Source: HGM04593 sp045631205 (GTDB taxonomy: Bacteria > Bacteroidota > Bacteroidia > Bacteroidales > Bacteroidaceae). From it: a DNA stretch of 64,000 nt. How positions within the stretch are numbered: position 1 is the first letter of the stretch; each line of letters opens with the position of its first letter. This document shows, piece after piece, positions 45,229 to 54,696 of this stretch. Both the position numbers and the translations under genes were made by a program. Location of the stretch: contig JAZQUI010000025.1 of NCBI GenBank assembly GCA_045631205.1, forward strand, positions 16,390-80,389. The letters are read 5' to 3'. The notes under the pieces were generated by a model. The model was given only the letters and a program-made list of their open reading frames with translations, had not been told where the DNA came from and made no database searches.

Positions 45229-47328
45229 ATGCAACTTTCAAAGAGAGTTTTTCTTCTTTTAGTTCTGCTTGGTATTGGCCTTGTTGCTTTTGCGCAGAAA
45301 GAGTATTATACTTCTATTGATGGAGTAAAGGGTGGTGCAATATTGAAAGATGCACTTTATACATTGATAAAAGATCATACAAAGATTTCATACGGTAGTG
45401 GTTCTTCATCCACTTGGGGCGCTTTCTATTCGACCGACCGTAATCCTTCTAATAATCAGGTTTATGATATGTACTCTCCGGAGGTACGTTATTTTGGAAC
45501 CAAGGGCAACGCGATTAGTGGTATGAATATAGAGCACAGTCTTCCCAAAAGTTGGTGGGGTGGTGACAAGAACTATGCTTATTGTGACCTTCATCACCTG
45601 AATCCGTCAGATCAGAATGCAAACAGTCGTAAGAGCAATTATCCGCTTGCTGAACTTGAGAGCGTTACTTGGGACAATGGTGTGGCTGCTGTGGGTAAGG
45701 CTACAATCAATGGCAGTTCCATGAATGCGTTTGAGCCTTGTGATGAGTATAAGGGTGACTTTGCGCGTACATATATGTATATGTTTACCTGTTATCAGAA
45801 CCTCACTTACAAGACTACTTATATGAACTATGAGAGCAGTGCCTATCCCACATTGAAACCTTGGGCTGTGGAACTATTACTTAAATGGAACGAACAAGAC
45901 CCCGTGAGTGAGAAGGAGATAGCACGTAATAATGCAGTGTATGCTGTTCAAGGAAATCGTAACCCTTATATCGATTATCCTCAGCTTGCCGAGTATGTAT
46001 GGGGCGATTCTGTCAATTACATATTCAATCTCGATGGCGCGGTTATTGGCGGTGGTACTGTTGGTGGTGACACAGACGATAATACCGGCAATTATATAAT
46101 AAACGAGCCTTTCTCAACCTCTTTAGGTGATTTTACACAGTATTGCACCGCAAGCGACTATTCTTGGACTATAAAATACAACTCGGCTTATATAACCGCT
46201 TATGTTTCAAACGTAAATAATGCAGCTGAGAGCTGGTTGATATCTCCTTCTATGGATTTGACTGCTATGGATAGCGTTCGCGTTTCATTTGACTATGTTA
46301 CCAAATACAATCAGACGGATAAGGTAGCGGAACATAACCAATTGCTTGTAAGTGACAATTATAACGGCGATGTGTCTGCCGCAACTTGGACTATTGTTGA
46401 TTTTTCTGTTGTTGAAAACACAACCGATTGGACATTTACAAGCACAGGCGAAATTCTTCTGCCTGCCGAGTTTATGGGTAAGGCAAATGTGACAATAGCC
46501 TTTAAATATACATCCACTACCACAAAGGCCGGAACTTGGGAGGTCAAGAACTTGCTTGTAGAGGGTAAACTTGGTGAACCTTCTGGTGACGATACCGAAA
46601 TTCCCGGTGATGACGACAACGATGACGAGGAGGATGGCAACGATAATCCCGGCAATGTGGGCAACGACGGTAAATTCGAATATGGAAGTTTCCGCCTTGT
46701 GACCGATGCTTCGCAGCTCACCGTTGGTGACTCTGTAATAATTGTTTACGATACATTCGTAATGGGTGCGCAGGTCAATAACTATCGCGAGCGCATTGAA
46801 GGTGCTGTAATTGCCGGCGACTCAATAATCTCATACCCTGCAGGCACACAGATTCTTGTGCTTGCCGAGGGAACAAAAGATGGTAGCTTTGCTTTTGATG
46901 CCGGTGGCCAGTATCTTGCCGCAGTATCCAGCAGTAAGAACTATCTTCGTTCTATAGAAACAGTAACTGCCGATGCTAGTTGGGTTATAACCATTGGCAG
47001 CGGTGGTACTGCAGAGATTGTGTCGCAAGGTTCTTACACACGTAACAAGTTACAATATAATACAAACGACCCGCGTTTCTCTTGCTATACAGGTACCCAA
47101 AAGAATGTTCTGCTCTATGCAAAGTCTCCTGCATCGCCGGTTGTTGAAGGTGTTGTTGGAGATCTTGATGGCAGTGGTGATGTAGATGTTGCCGATGTTA
47201 CAACTCTCGTCTCTATGATATTGAACCAAATCGCACCAACAGATAGTGCTGATATCGATGGTAGTGGCGATGTTGATGTCGCTGATATCACCAGGTTAGT
47301 GTCAATAATTCTAGGATTGGAAGAGTAA
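45229..47328 (+). CDS. Secreted endonuclease I with choice-of-anchor-J-like and dockerin-like domains
   Basis: The start at 45229 (MQLSKRVFLLLVLLGIGLVA...AQ) gives a signal peptide; an ATG at 45193 is less likely. Residues about 40-260 are an EndA/NucM domain (MNIEHSLPKSWWGG, DLHHLNPSDQNANSRKSNYP). A beta-sandwich region with WLISPSMDLT follows, then an Asp/Asn-rich linker and another beta domain. The last 55 residues have two Ca-binding loops DLDGSGDVDVADV and DIDGSGDVDVADI, as in dockerin type I. It is likely an exported nuclease held to another protein or the surface. Confidence 0.88.
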   Translation: MQLSKRVFLLLVLLGIGLVAFAQKEYYTSIDGVKGGAILKDALYTLIKDHTKISYGSGSSSTWGAFYSTDRNPSNNQVYDMYSPEVRYFGTKGNAISGMNIEHSLPKSWWGGDKNYAYCDLHHLNPSDQNANSRKSNYPLAELESVTWDNGVAAVGKATINGSSMNAFEPCDEYKGDFARTYMYMFTCYQNLTYKTTYMNYESSAYPTLKPWAVELLLKWNEQDPVSEKEIARNNAVYAVQGNRNPYIDYPQLAEYVWGDSVNYIFNLDGAVIGGGTVGGDTDDNTGNYIINEPFSTSLGDFTQYCTASDYSWTIKYNSAYITAYVSNVNNAAESWLISPSMDLTAMDSVRVSFDYVTKYNQTDKVAEHNQLLVSDNYNGDVSAATWTIVDFSVVENTTDWTFTSTGEILLPAEFMGKANVTIAFKYTSTTTKAGTWEVKNLLVEGKLGEPSGDDTEIPGDDDNDDEEDGNDNPGNVGNDGKFEYGSFRLVTDASQLTVGDSVIIVYDTFVMGAQVNNYRERIEGAVIAGDSIISYPAGTQILVLAEGTKDGSFAFDAGGQYLAAVSSSKNYLRSIETVTADASWVITIGSGGTAEIVSQGSYTRNKLQYNTNDPRFSCYTGTQKNVLLYAKSPASPVVEGVVGDLDGSGDVDVADVTTLVSMILNQIAPTDSADIDGSGDVDVADITRLVSIILGLEE

Positions 47329-47364
47329 GTGAGCCGTTGATTTTAATATTATAAAATCTGAGTT

Positions 47365-48114
47365 TTGAAAAAGGTTATAAATCCCGAATATGCCTCAATG
47401 ACCTCTGAATTTCTGGAGGTCGTAAAAGGTAATTACACTCCCGATGTTGTGTTTTGCAACAAACGTAATGTTGTGGAAAAGGTTACCATTGCCGGCGAAG
47501 CATTTGTGGTGAAGCGTTACAAACGACCTGTTCTGGTAAATAGAATAATATATTGTCTCTTTCGTAAATCAAAAGCCCGTCGCGCTTATGAGTATGCGGT
47601 GGAACTGTTGAAACGTGGAATTGACACACCATACCCTGTTGCCTATTTTGAGCGATACAAGAATGGTCTTTTCGAGGGCGGCATATTCATCTCTAAATAT
47701 GTTCCTTATTCTCTGTTGGAAAATGTTTACGACGAATCTGTTACGGCCGATGATAGAGAGAATATCTTGAATGGCTTTGTCGATTTTATGATGTCGGCTT
47801 ATGAAAAAGGTATAAAACCAATGGATATGAATGGTGGTAATGTCTTTTATCATAAGGATGAGGCTACCGGTGAATACGGTTTTGCGCTTACCGATATCAA
47901 TAGAATGGAGTTCGACAAGAAACCCGGTTTTTACGATATGGTTTTTGCCTTTGAGCAATGCTTTGCAGAACTGGAGAAAGTTACCGACTTAGCTCGTATA
48001 TATGCAGATAGAATAGGGTTGCCAACTATGGTGGTGCTATATTATATATTGCGTAACCGTATGAAGAGGGTAAAGAAAATTCAGAAGTTTAGTAAGTTGA
48101 AACGAAAATTGTAA
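47365..48114 (+). CDS. Lipopolysaccharide kinase (WaaP/KdkA-like) family protein
   Basis: A 249-residue protein starting at TTG 47365, with no better start. It has a protein-kinase-like fold with AFVVKRYKRP (ATP-binding Lys), GGIFISKYVPYSLLENV and DMNGGNVFYHKD (catalytic loop with Asp/Asn) followed by FALTDINRMEF (metal-binding Asp). The family phosphorylates LPS core sugars such as Kdo or heptose. It is 36 bp after the endonuclease gene. Confidence 0.85.
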   Translation: MKKVINPEYASMTSEFLEVVKGNYTPDVVFCNKRNVVEKVTIAGEAFVVKRYKRPVLVNRIIYCLFRKSKARRAYEYAVELLKRGIDTPYPVAYFERYKNGLFEGGIFISKYVPYSLLENVYDESVTADDRENILNGFVDFMMSAYEKGIKPMDMNGGNVFYHKDEATGEYGFALTDINRMEFDKKPGFYDMVFAFEQCFAELEKVTDLARIYADRIGLPTMVVLYYILRNRMKRVKKIQKFSKLKRKL

Positions 48115-48167
48115 TCAACTGAAAACTAGAAGCTAATTTAGATTTGTAATTCGTGCTTCTTATATTT

Positions 48168-48193
48168 GAGGGCGACAAGATTTTGTCGCCCTC
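48168..48193. terminator. Hairpin between convergent genes
   Basis: GAGGGCGACAA (48168-48178) pairs with TTGTCGCCCTC (48183-48193). T runs next to it are short on both strands. The 3' arm end is only 3 bp from the stop of the minus-strand gene. Confidence 0.65.
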
Positions 48194-48196
48194 TCT

Positions 48197-48685
48197 TTAT
48201 GCAAGTTCAATAACTTCAAGGTCTTTTATTTTATTCCCGTCGATGGTGAATTTTACCAATGTCCGCACTTGCTGCCACCCCTGTTTGCCTGCTGCGCCCG
48301 GGTTAATGTGCAGGCAATTTATAAGTTTGTCGTACTCAACCTTTAGTATATGCGAGTGTCCCGCAATGAATAGTTGAGGCTTTTCGGTATAAATGGCTTT
48401 GCGTATTGAAATGTCGTATCGCCCGGGGTAACCTCCGATGTGTTTCATCAGTACATTGCAATCTTCGACCTTGAATCGTGCCACCTCTTTAAAGCGGAAA
48501 CGTACATCTGTACCGTCGATGTTGCCACAGACAGCTCTTACCGGGCGGTGTGCTTCCAGCTGCTCTATTATGCGCAACGAACCAATGTCACCGGCGTGCC
48601 ATATTTCATCGCAGTCGTTAAAGTGTGTTAGGTATCTGTCGTCCCAACAGCTGTGTGTGTCGCTCAGCAGTCCAATCCTTGTCAT
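48197..48685 (-). CDS. Metallophosphoesterase (YfcE/MJ0936 family)
   Basis: A 162-residue calcineurin-like phosphoesterase with GLLSDTHSCWDDRY, WHAGDIGSL, VCGNIDG and IAGHSHI plus NPGAAGKQG. These are all the metal-binding blocks. The substrate is unknown; E. coli YfcE-type enzymes are general phosphodiesterases. It overlaps the upstream kinase gene by 4 bp. Confidence 0.9.
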   Translation of the reverse strand: MTRIGLLSDTHSCWDDRYLTHFNDCDEIWHAGDIGSLRIIEQLEAHRPVRAVCGNIDGTDVRFRFKEVARFKVEDCNVLMKHIGGYPGRYDISIRKAIYTEKPQLFIAGHSHILKVEYDKLINCLHINPGAAGKQGWQQVRTLVKFTIDGNKIKDLEVIELA

Positions 48686-49302
48686 AAATAGAAACGCGCT
48701 TTTATGAAGCTGTACAGGAACTCAACCGTGCCTTCGATGCCCATAAGCGAGGAATTGATGCAGAGGTCGTAACTCTGTGCTTCGCCCCAACGGGTTGTTG
48801 CGTAATAGTCGTGGTAAGAGCGACGTTTCTTGTCGCCTTTTTCTATGCGATCTTGCGCTTTGTCCTTGTCTATGAACTCTTTCTTTGCTATGCGCAAAGC
48901 TCTTTCCTCCTTGTCGGCAGTGATGAATATGCTTATCATATCGGGGTTGTCGCGCAATACATATTCGGCGCAACGGCCTATTATTATGCAGGCTTCTCTT
49001 TCGGCGATTTTGCGTATGGCTTCACTTTGTATGAGGAAAAGCTGGTCACTCTCCATACAACTGCCGCCTGATAAAAATCCCGAAAGTGAGCCGTGTATAC
49101 TAAAGAAGCCGCCGAACAGGCTGTTCGACTCTTTCTCATCGGCATTTTCGAACACTGTGGCATCGAGTCCGCTCTCTTTTGCCGCAATTTCCAACAGTTT
49201 TTTGTCATATACGGGTATGTGCAAGCGTTCCGATAGTCTTTCGGCAATCTCCTTACCGCCGCTTCCAAGCTGACGTCCTATTGAAATGACGAATTTTTTC
49301 AT
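48682..49302 (-). CDS. Cytidylate kinase-like protein
   Basis: A 206-residue P-loop protein with VISIGRQLGSGGKEIAERL (phosphate-binding loop, here G-R-Q-x-G-S-G-G) and IIGRCAEYVLRD, in the Cytidylate_kin2 family. This is distinct from canonical Cmk. Its substrate is unknown. It lies between a MATE gene and a phosphoesterase in one transcript. Confidence 0.85.
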   Translation of the reverse strand: MKKFVISIGRQLGSGGKEIAERLSERLHIPVYDKKLLEIAAKESGLDATVFENADEKESNSLFGGFFSIHGSLSGFLSGGSCMESDQLFLIQSEAIRKIAEREACIIIGRCAEYVLRDNPDMISIFITADKEERALRIAKKEFIDKDKAQDRIEKGDKKRRSYHDYYATTRWGEAQSYDLCINSSLMGIEGTVEFLYSFIKARFYL

Positions 49303-49324
49303 ATTGTGTATGTTTGAATGTTCT

Positions 49325-50698
49325 TTATTGCATTATATGTTGTCTGTTCCATTCACTGAATTGTTTTTTCAGCATTATTGTAGTGAGTAACGCTGCTGCA
49401 AAATCCGATATCGGCAGGCTGTACCACACACCGTTCTCTCCGTAGAAAAGGGGCAGAATGAGCAGGAGTGGAATGAGCAGGAGTATCTGTCGGGTGAGTG
49501 ATAAAAAGATTGATTTTTTTACCAAGCCGATGCTTTGGAAGAAGTTGGTGGTTACCATTTGGAAACCAATCAAAGGCATCATACACGACATGATTCTCAT
49601 AGCTTTCGCCGCGCCGGTAATCAGTATCTCTTCGGTGGTAAATGCGCGTGCAATGGTTTCGGGGATAATCTCGCCGAGCAAAAAGCCGATGACCATAACC
49701 AAGGTGGCGCTTATGCAGGTGAGTTTGAACACTTCGTTCACACGTTTGTGCTGTTTCGCTCCAAAGTTGTATCCTACAATGGGCTGCATACCTTGTGTAA
49801 GGCCGAGAACAATCATTACGAAGATAAACATAAACCTGTTGGCTATACCGTATGATGCTATGGCTATATCGCCGTCCTCACCATAGCTGCGCAAGCTTTT
49901 GTTTACTATAATCACCACAAGACAGGCAGCCGCGTTTATGAAGAATGGAGACATACCAATGCTTAATATGGCTTTTACAATCTCATTTTTCAGCCTGTAT
50001 ATGCCACGTTGCAGGTGCAGCAATTCGTTTGGGTTGCTCAAAAGGTGTATCTGCCACACAAGAGTTGTGCATTGGGCTATGATGGTGGCAAGTGCAGCTC
50101 CTGTGATGCCCCAGTTGAAAACGTATATGAATATCGGGGTGAGTATTATGTTGTTTATCACCGTAATAATAGTTGCCATCATTGCCTGGCGAGGGTGCCC
50201 CGACGCTCTCAATGCAGCGTTTATACCAAAATAAAGGTGTGTTACTATGTTGCCGTAAAGGATAACAACCATATAGTCGCGGGCATAGGGCAGTGTTGCT
50301 TCGCTTGCTCCGAAGAAATAGAGTATATCGTTGAGGAAAAGCAGGGAGATTGCCGCAAAAAGTGCTCCCACAATTATGTTCAGTGTTACAATGTTGCCCA
50401 AAATAAGTTTTGCCGATTCATAATCTCGTTGCCCCAATTTTACAGAAAGTTGTGTGGCACCACCCAAGCCCACCATCGCGCCGAATGCAGCCGAGAGGTT
50501 CATAAATGGGAAAGTTGTGGCAAGTCCTGAAATAGCCAATGCTCCCACACCTTGTCCAATGAATATGCTGTCTATCATATTGTAGAGCGATGCGGCTATC
50601 TGTGCTATAATCGCAGGTACGGCATATTGCATAAGCAGTTTGCTTATTCTTTCTGTTCCAAGTTCGGTTGGTGCCTTTTTCGTTGTAGGACCGTTCAT
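49325..50698 (-). CDS. MATE-family efflux transporter
   Basis: A 457-residue protein with 12 predicted helices and family stretches VPAIIAQIAASLYNMIDSIF, GVGALAISGLATTFPFMNL and MQPIVGYNFGAKQHKRVNEV. These antiporters export drugs or metabolites with a Na+ or H+ gradient. First gene of the MATE-kinase-phosphoesterase run; a TAACTTTG element faces it at 50809-50816. Confidence 0.9.
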   Translation of the reverse strand: MNGPTTKKAPTELGTERISKLLMQYAVPAIIAQIAASLYNMIDSIFIGQGVGALAISGLATTFPFMNLSAAFGAMVGLGGATQLSVKLGQRDYESAKLILGNIVTLNIIVGALFAAISLLFLNDILYFFGASEATLPYARDYMVVILYGNIVTHLYFGINAALRASGHPRQAMMATIITVINNIILTPIFIYVFNWGITGAALATIIAQCTTLVWQIHLLSNPNELLHLQRGIYRLKNEIVKAILSIGMSPFFINAAACLVVIIVNKSLRSYGEDGDIAIASYGIANRFMFIFVMIVLGLTQGMQPIVGYNFGAKQHKRVNEVFKLTCISATLVMVIGFLLGEIIPETIARAFTTEEILITGAAKAMRIMSCMMPLIGFQMVTTNFFQSIGLVKKSIFLSLTRQILLLIPLLLILPLFYGENGVWYSLPISDFAAALLTTIMLKKQFSEWNRQHIMQ

Positions 50699-50920
50699 CG
50701 TTGTTCTTTAATTTATGAAGGTTTGTAATTGTTATATTCTTTGGTATGTAGAATTTTAGTATCTTTGCTTTGCTGTAGTGTCGCAAAAGCATAGTTATGC
50801 ATTGTGTACAAAGTTACAAAATATCGAATAACTTTTATAAAGTTATGGAAAAAATGCGACACTTGCAGTGTTATAAGAGAAAGTTTTTTTTTGAAAATGC
50901 ATAGAGCCGGTAAAGAAAAT

Positions 50921-51997
50921 ATGACAATAGAGAGCAAAAGTGTTCTTGTAGGTATGAGTGGCGGTATCGACAGCACCGCAGTGTGCCGTATGCTCATAGA
51001 ACAGGGGTATGATGTACGTGGGCTGACGCTTGTAACTTGCGATGCTTCGTTGAAAGCCGTTGATGCGGCTGCCGACCTGGCTTCTCGTTTGGGTATTCCT
51101 CACCACGTGGCCGATGTGCGCGACGAGTTTCGTGAGAAGGTTGTGCAGCCTTTTGTCGATGCTTATCTGAATGGTTCTACACCTAATCCTTGTGTTAATT
51201 GCAATCCCGCGATAAAGTTCAGGAAACTCGAAGAGTGGGCCGACAAACTTGGATGCACTTATATTGCGACAGGGCACTATGTGAGGCTGAAAACCATCGA
51301 TGAAAAGGTTTATATTTGCACCGGTGACGACCATCGTAAGGACCAGAGTTATTTCTTGTGGAGGCTCACACAGGAGCAGTTGCGTCGTGTGCTTTTCCCG
51401 TTGGGTGAGTGGGAAAAAAAAGATGTTCTCGACTATTTGAACATTCATAACCTCGAGAAGGCTGCCGATGATGGTGAGAGTATGGAGGTGTGCTTTATTC
51501 CCGGAGATTATCGCGATTTTCTGCGCGAGAATGTACCCGATATTGATGCGCGTTTCTCGGGTGGCTCTTTTGTCGACAGCGAGGGGCGTGTGCTTGGCAA
51601 GCACGCGGGTTTTCCTTTCTACACGATAGGTCAGCGTAAGGGTTTGGGCATAGCACTTGGTTATCCGGCTTATGTGTTGAAGATAAATGCGGCAAAAAAT
51701 ACGGTTATGCTTGGTTGTGAGGAGATGCTTCGCGCAGAGTATATGCTTGTTGAGGAGCCTTCGTGGGTAGGTGGTGTGCCCGAAGAAAATTTGACTGTGC
51801 GTGTGCGTTACCGTAGCAAGCCTGTTGCTTGCGAGCCTCCCGTTCGTGTGGCTGAAGGGCTGTTCCTTGTGCATTTTCTTGAGAGTGTCTCGGCAATAAC
51901 ACCCGGGCAATCGGCTGTTTTTTATAACGATAATATGGTTGTTGGCGGTGCGGTAATTGCATCGCAACGTGGCATAAATCAATGGATTGCAAAATGA
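50921..51997 (+). CDS. mnmA: tRNA 2-thiouridine(34) synthase
   Basis: The start at 50921 (MTIESKSVLVGMSGG) is chosen; the frame stays open upstream to 50804 without family similarity. It has the PP-loop SGGIDSTAVC, first catalytic Cys in NPCVNCNPAIKF, YIATGHYVRL and second Cys in MEVCFIPGDYRDF, then FPFYTIGQRKGLG. It thiolates wobble uridine in Lys, Glu and Gln tRNAs. Its stop overlaps the xseA start. Confidence 0.93.
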   Translation: MTIESKSVLVGMSGGIDSTAVCRMLIEQGYDVRGLTLVTCDASLKAVDAAADLASRLGIPHHVADVRDEFREKVVQPFVDAYLNGSTPNPCVNCNPAIKFRKLEEWADKLGCTYIATGHYVRLKTIDEKVYICTGDDHRKDQSYFLWRLTQEQLRRVLFPLGEWEKKDVLDYLNIHNLEKAADDGESMEVCFIPGDYRDFLRENVPDIDARFSGGSFVDSEGRVLGKHAGFPFYTIGQRKGLGIALGYPAYVLKINAAKNTVMLGCEEMLRAEYMLVEEPSWVGGVPEENLTVRVRYRSKPVACEPPVRVAEGLFLVHFLESVSAITPGQSAVFYNDNMVVGGAVIASQRGINQWIAK

Positions 51998-53184
51998 TGA
52001 ACGAGAAAAACCCTCTTACGCTGTACTCCCTGAATAACCTTGTGCGCGAGACTCTTGCAAAAGGCTTGCCTGTTGCTTATTGGGTTACCGGTGAGTTGAG
52101 CGAGGTGCGTGAAACACAAGCAGGGCATTGCTATATTGAACTTGTTGAGCGTGATGAGGTTACACAGGAAATGGTGGCAAAGGCTCGTGGTACCATTTGG
52201 GCACGCATATACTCTTTGCTAAAACCATATTTTTTGGAGCAGACCGGCGAACGCTTTGCCGCGGGACTGAAAGTGCTTTTAAAGGTTACGGTGGTTTTTC
52301 ACGAACTCTATGGTTTTTCTCTTGATGTTTGCGATATAGAACCTGCATATACGTTGGGTGACATTGCGCGTCGCAAGCAGGCAATACTCAATCGACTGGC
52401 TGCCGAAGGTGTACTGAATTTGAACAAGGAACTTCCTTTCCCGGCTCTTCCACAACGTATTGCGGTTATTTCTTCTTCATTTGCAGCCGGTTATGGCGAT
52501 TTTTGCGACCAACTGCGTAATAATCCTTATGGCTTTGTCTTTTATACCCATCTTTTCCCCGCTCCTATGCAAGGCAACAAGGTCGAAGAGGGTATAATAG
52601 CGGCTCTCGATAAAATTTCCGAGAATATAGATTTCTGGGATGTGGTGGTTATTATACGAGGAGGAGGTGCTACGAGTGACCTCAGTTGTTTCGATGCCTA
52701 TGACCTTGCCAACAATTGTGCGCAGTTTCCGTTGCCTATAATTACGGGTATAGGCCACCAACGCGACGATACTGTTGTGGATGCGGTGGCGCACACCCGT
52801 GCAAAAACACCCACAGCAGCGGCAGAACTTCTTATTCACGCTTTTGCGGCGCAGAGTGCTGCCATTGAGGAAGCTCGCGAAGTGTTGGGAACTGCTGCAC
52901 GCGATATTCTTGAAACGCATCGTCGCCGTTTAGCAGTGGTGTTACAGAGCTTGCCGGTATATACAGCGCTTTATCTGCAACAGCAGGCCCATAAACTCGA
53001 TTTATGGGAACAGAATATAGTGTCATCTTCGCCGGAACGCATTCTTTCGCTTGGTTACGGAATTGTGCGTGTCGGTGAGAAGGTGGTGCGTTCAATTGAT
53101 GATGTGCCCGCTGGTGCCGAGGTGGTTACAACCGTTGCCGGGGGCTCTTTTACCAGTGTTGTTAAAAATAAAAAGAATGGATAA
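51982..53184 (+). CDS. xseA: Exodeoxyribonuclease VII large subunit
   Basis: A 400-residue protein with an OB-fold start (LTLYSLNNLVRETL, YWVTGELSEVRE) and the nuclease core (RIAVISSSFAAGYGDFCDQL, VVIIRGGGATSDLSCFDAYD, PIITGIGHQRDDTVVDAVAH). It degrades single-stranded DNA with XseB. Start 51982 or 51994, both inside the end of mnmA. Confidence 0.95.
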   Translation: MDCKMMNEKNPLTLYSLNNLVRETLAKGLPVAYWVTGELSEVRETQAGHCYIELVERDEVTQEMVAKARGTIWARIYSLLKPYFLEQTGERFAAGLKVLLKVTVVFHELYGFSLDVCDIEPAYTLGDIARRKQAILNRLAAEGVLNLNKELPFPALPQRIAVISSSFAAGYGDFCDQLRNNPYGFVFYTHLFPAPMQGNKVEEGIIAALDKISENIDFWDVVVIIRGGGATSDLSCFDAYDLANNCAQFPLPIITGIGHQRDDTVVDAVAHTRAKTPTAAAELLIHAFAAQSAAIEEAREVLGTAARDILETHRRRLAVVLQSLPVYTALYLQQQAHKLDLWEQNIVSSSPERILSLGYGIVRVGEKVVRSIDDVPAGAEVVTTVAGGSFTSVVKNKKNG

Positions 53185-53389
53185 TATGAATTACAATGAG
53201 GCTGTAAAGCGTTTGGAAACCATTATGGCCGAGGTGCAGAGTGGTGCGGTTGATATTGACCGTTTGTCGTCGTTGTTGAAAGAGGCAGACGAGCTGATAA
53301 AATTCTGCCGTAAAAGATTGTGTACGGTAGACGAGGAGGTGAAGGCTGTGTTGCAGCGTTTGGATGAGGATGCTTCGTACGAAGGGTAA
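53177..53389 (+). CDS. xseB: Exodeoxyribonuclease VII small subunit
   Basis: A 70-residue helical protein (MDNMNYNEAVKRLETIMAEV..., LLKEADELIKFCRKRL). The start at 53177 overlaps the xseA stop by 8 bp; the ATG at 53186 is an alternative. Confidence 0.92.
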   Translation: MDNMNYNEAVKRLETIMAEVQSGAVDIDRLSSLLKEADELIKFCRKRLCTVDEEVKAVLQRLDEDASYEG

Positions 53390-53430
53390 TATTGCGCTTG
53401 TTTTTTACAAAAATAATTTTTACCTACTCG

Positions 53431-53486
53431 CTCGCTGAAAATCCCAAAGCAAGCTTTGTGTATCTCGCTCGCTTGTATTATTTTTG
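53431..53486 (+). repeat. Promoter-bearing intergenic repeat, copy 1
   Basis: A 56-bp unit with a palindromic core CAAAGC-AA-GCTTTG and the tail CTCGCTCGCTTGTATTATTT plus TTG. It contains TTTG (53455-53458), a 20-bp spacer and TATTTTTG (53479-53486), a full Bacteroidota promoter match. Copy 2 follows 26 bp later. Confidence 0.85.
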
Positions 53487-53512
53487 TCGTTTAGCGACGA
53501 ACATATCCTTCG

Positions 53513-53569
53513 CTCGCTGCAAAATCCCAAAGCAAGCTTTGTGTATCTCGCTCGCTTGTATTATTTTTG
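53513..53569 (+). repeat. Promoter-bearing intergenic repeat, copy 2
   Basis: The same unit with one extra base near its start; the shared stretch of about 49 bp (53521-53569) is identical to copy 1. Both have the same orientation and end upstream of ilvE. Confidence 0.85.
53538..53569 (+). promoter_or_regulatory. Consensus promoter inside repeat copy 2 (likely ilvE promoter)
   Basis: TTTG (53538-53541), 20-bp spacer, TATTTTTG (53562-53569), 87 bp before the ilvE start. Copy 1 has an equal promoter 83 bp further upstream, so two tandem promoters are possible. Confidence 0.7.
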
Positions 53570-53655
53570 CAATAATTTAGTTGTGCGCAACAAAATATCG
53601 TAAAACGGAGTTGTGCCAATGTTGTTCGTGTGAATACAAAAAATAAAATTATAAT

Positions 53656-54678
53656 ATGAAAAATTTGGATTGGGCAAATATTGGTTTTGGTTACAGAAAA
53701 ACCGATTACAATGTGCGTTGCTACTATCGCGACGGTGCGTGGGGCGAAATTGAGGTAAGCTCTTCGGAGCATATAAATATGCATATGGCGGCTACCTGTC
53801 TGCATTATGGACAGGAGGCGTTCGAGGGCTTGAAGGCCTTCCGCGGAAAAGACGGTAAAGTGAGAATCTTCCGTCTCGAAGCCAACGCAGAGCGTTTGCA
53901 GAACACCTGTGACGGTATTCTTATGCCTCACGTAAGTGTTGACTTGTTCCGCAAGATGGTTGCAAAGGTTGTGGAACTTAACAAAGATTACATTCCCCCT
54001 TATGAGAGCGGAGCATCACTCTACATTCGTCCCTTGCTCATTGGTACAAGTGCACAGGTAGGTGTTCACCCTGCATCGGAATATCTTTTTATCATATTTG
54101 TAACTCCCGTAGGCCCCTATTTCAAGGGTGGTTTCTCAACAAACCCCTACGTTATCATTCGTGAGTACGACCGCTCGGCTCCTCTTGGTACCGGTAAGTA
54201 CAAGGTAGGAGGTAACTATGCAGCCAGCCTTCGTGCCAACAAGATGGCGCACGATATGGGTTACTCTTGTGAGTTCTACCTCGATGCAAGAGAGAAGAAA
54301 TATATCGACGAGTGCGGTGCTGCCAATTTCATAGGTATCAAGAACAATACATACGTTACACCGCTTTCAACCTCTATCCTGCCCTCTATCACCAACCGCA
54401 GTTTGCAGCAACTTGCAAAGGATATGGGTATGACCATTGAAATCCGTCCCATCCCCGAAGAGGAACTTCTCACATTCGAGGAGGCTGGAGCTTGTGGTAC
54501 AGCAGCGGTAATTTCACCTATCGAGCGCATCGACGACCTTGAGACCGGCAAGTCTTACGTAATATCGAAAGATGGTAAACCCGGTCCCGTTTGTACAAAA
54601 TTGTACAACAAATTGCGTGCAATACAGTATGGCGACGAGCCCGATTTGTATGGCTGGGTAACAGTGCTTGATATTTAA
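53656..54678 (+). CDS. ilvE: Branched-chain amino acid aminotransferase
   Basis: A 340-residue class IV PLP aminotransferase of the long form. It has the catalytic Lys183 in TGKYKVGGNYAASL, LHYGQEAFEGLKAFRG and EAGACGTAAVISPI. It makes or breaks down Leu, Ile and Val with 2-oxoglutarate/glutamate. First gene of a run ending in mrp. Confidence 0.95.
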   Translation: MKNLDWANIGFGYRKTDYNVRCYYRDGAWGEIEVSSSEHINMHMAATCLHYGQEAFEGLKAFRGKDGKVRIFRLEANAERLQNTCDGILMPHVSVDLFRKMVAKVVELNKDYIPPYESGASLYIRPLLIGTSAQVGVHPASEYLFIIFVTPVGPYFKGGFSTNPYVIIREYDRSAPLGTGKYKVGGNYAASLRANKMAHDMGYSCEFYLDAREKKYIDECGAANFIGIKNNTYVTPLSTSILPSITNRSLQQLAKDMGMTIEIRPIPEEELLTFEEAGACGTAAVISPIERIDDLETGKSYVISKDGKPGPVCTKLYNKLRAIQYGDEPDLYGWVTVLDI

Positions 54679-54696
54679 TTTTTTGAAAATATAATT

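Noticed and set aside
53431..53569. Possible CRISPR array from two direct repeats
   Set aside because: Only two long copies with one 26-bp spacer, no further units and no cas genes.
53392..53580. Short open frame across the intergenic repeats
   Set aside because: It is only the translation of the two repeat units; both contain promoter elements and no start context.
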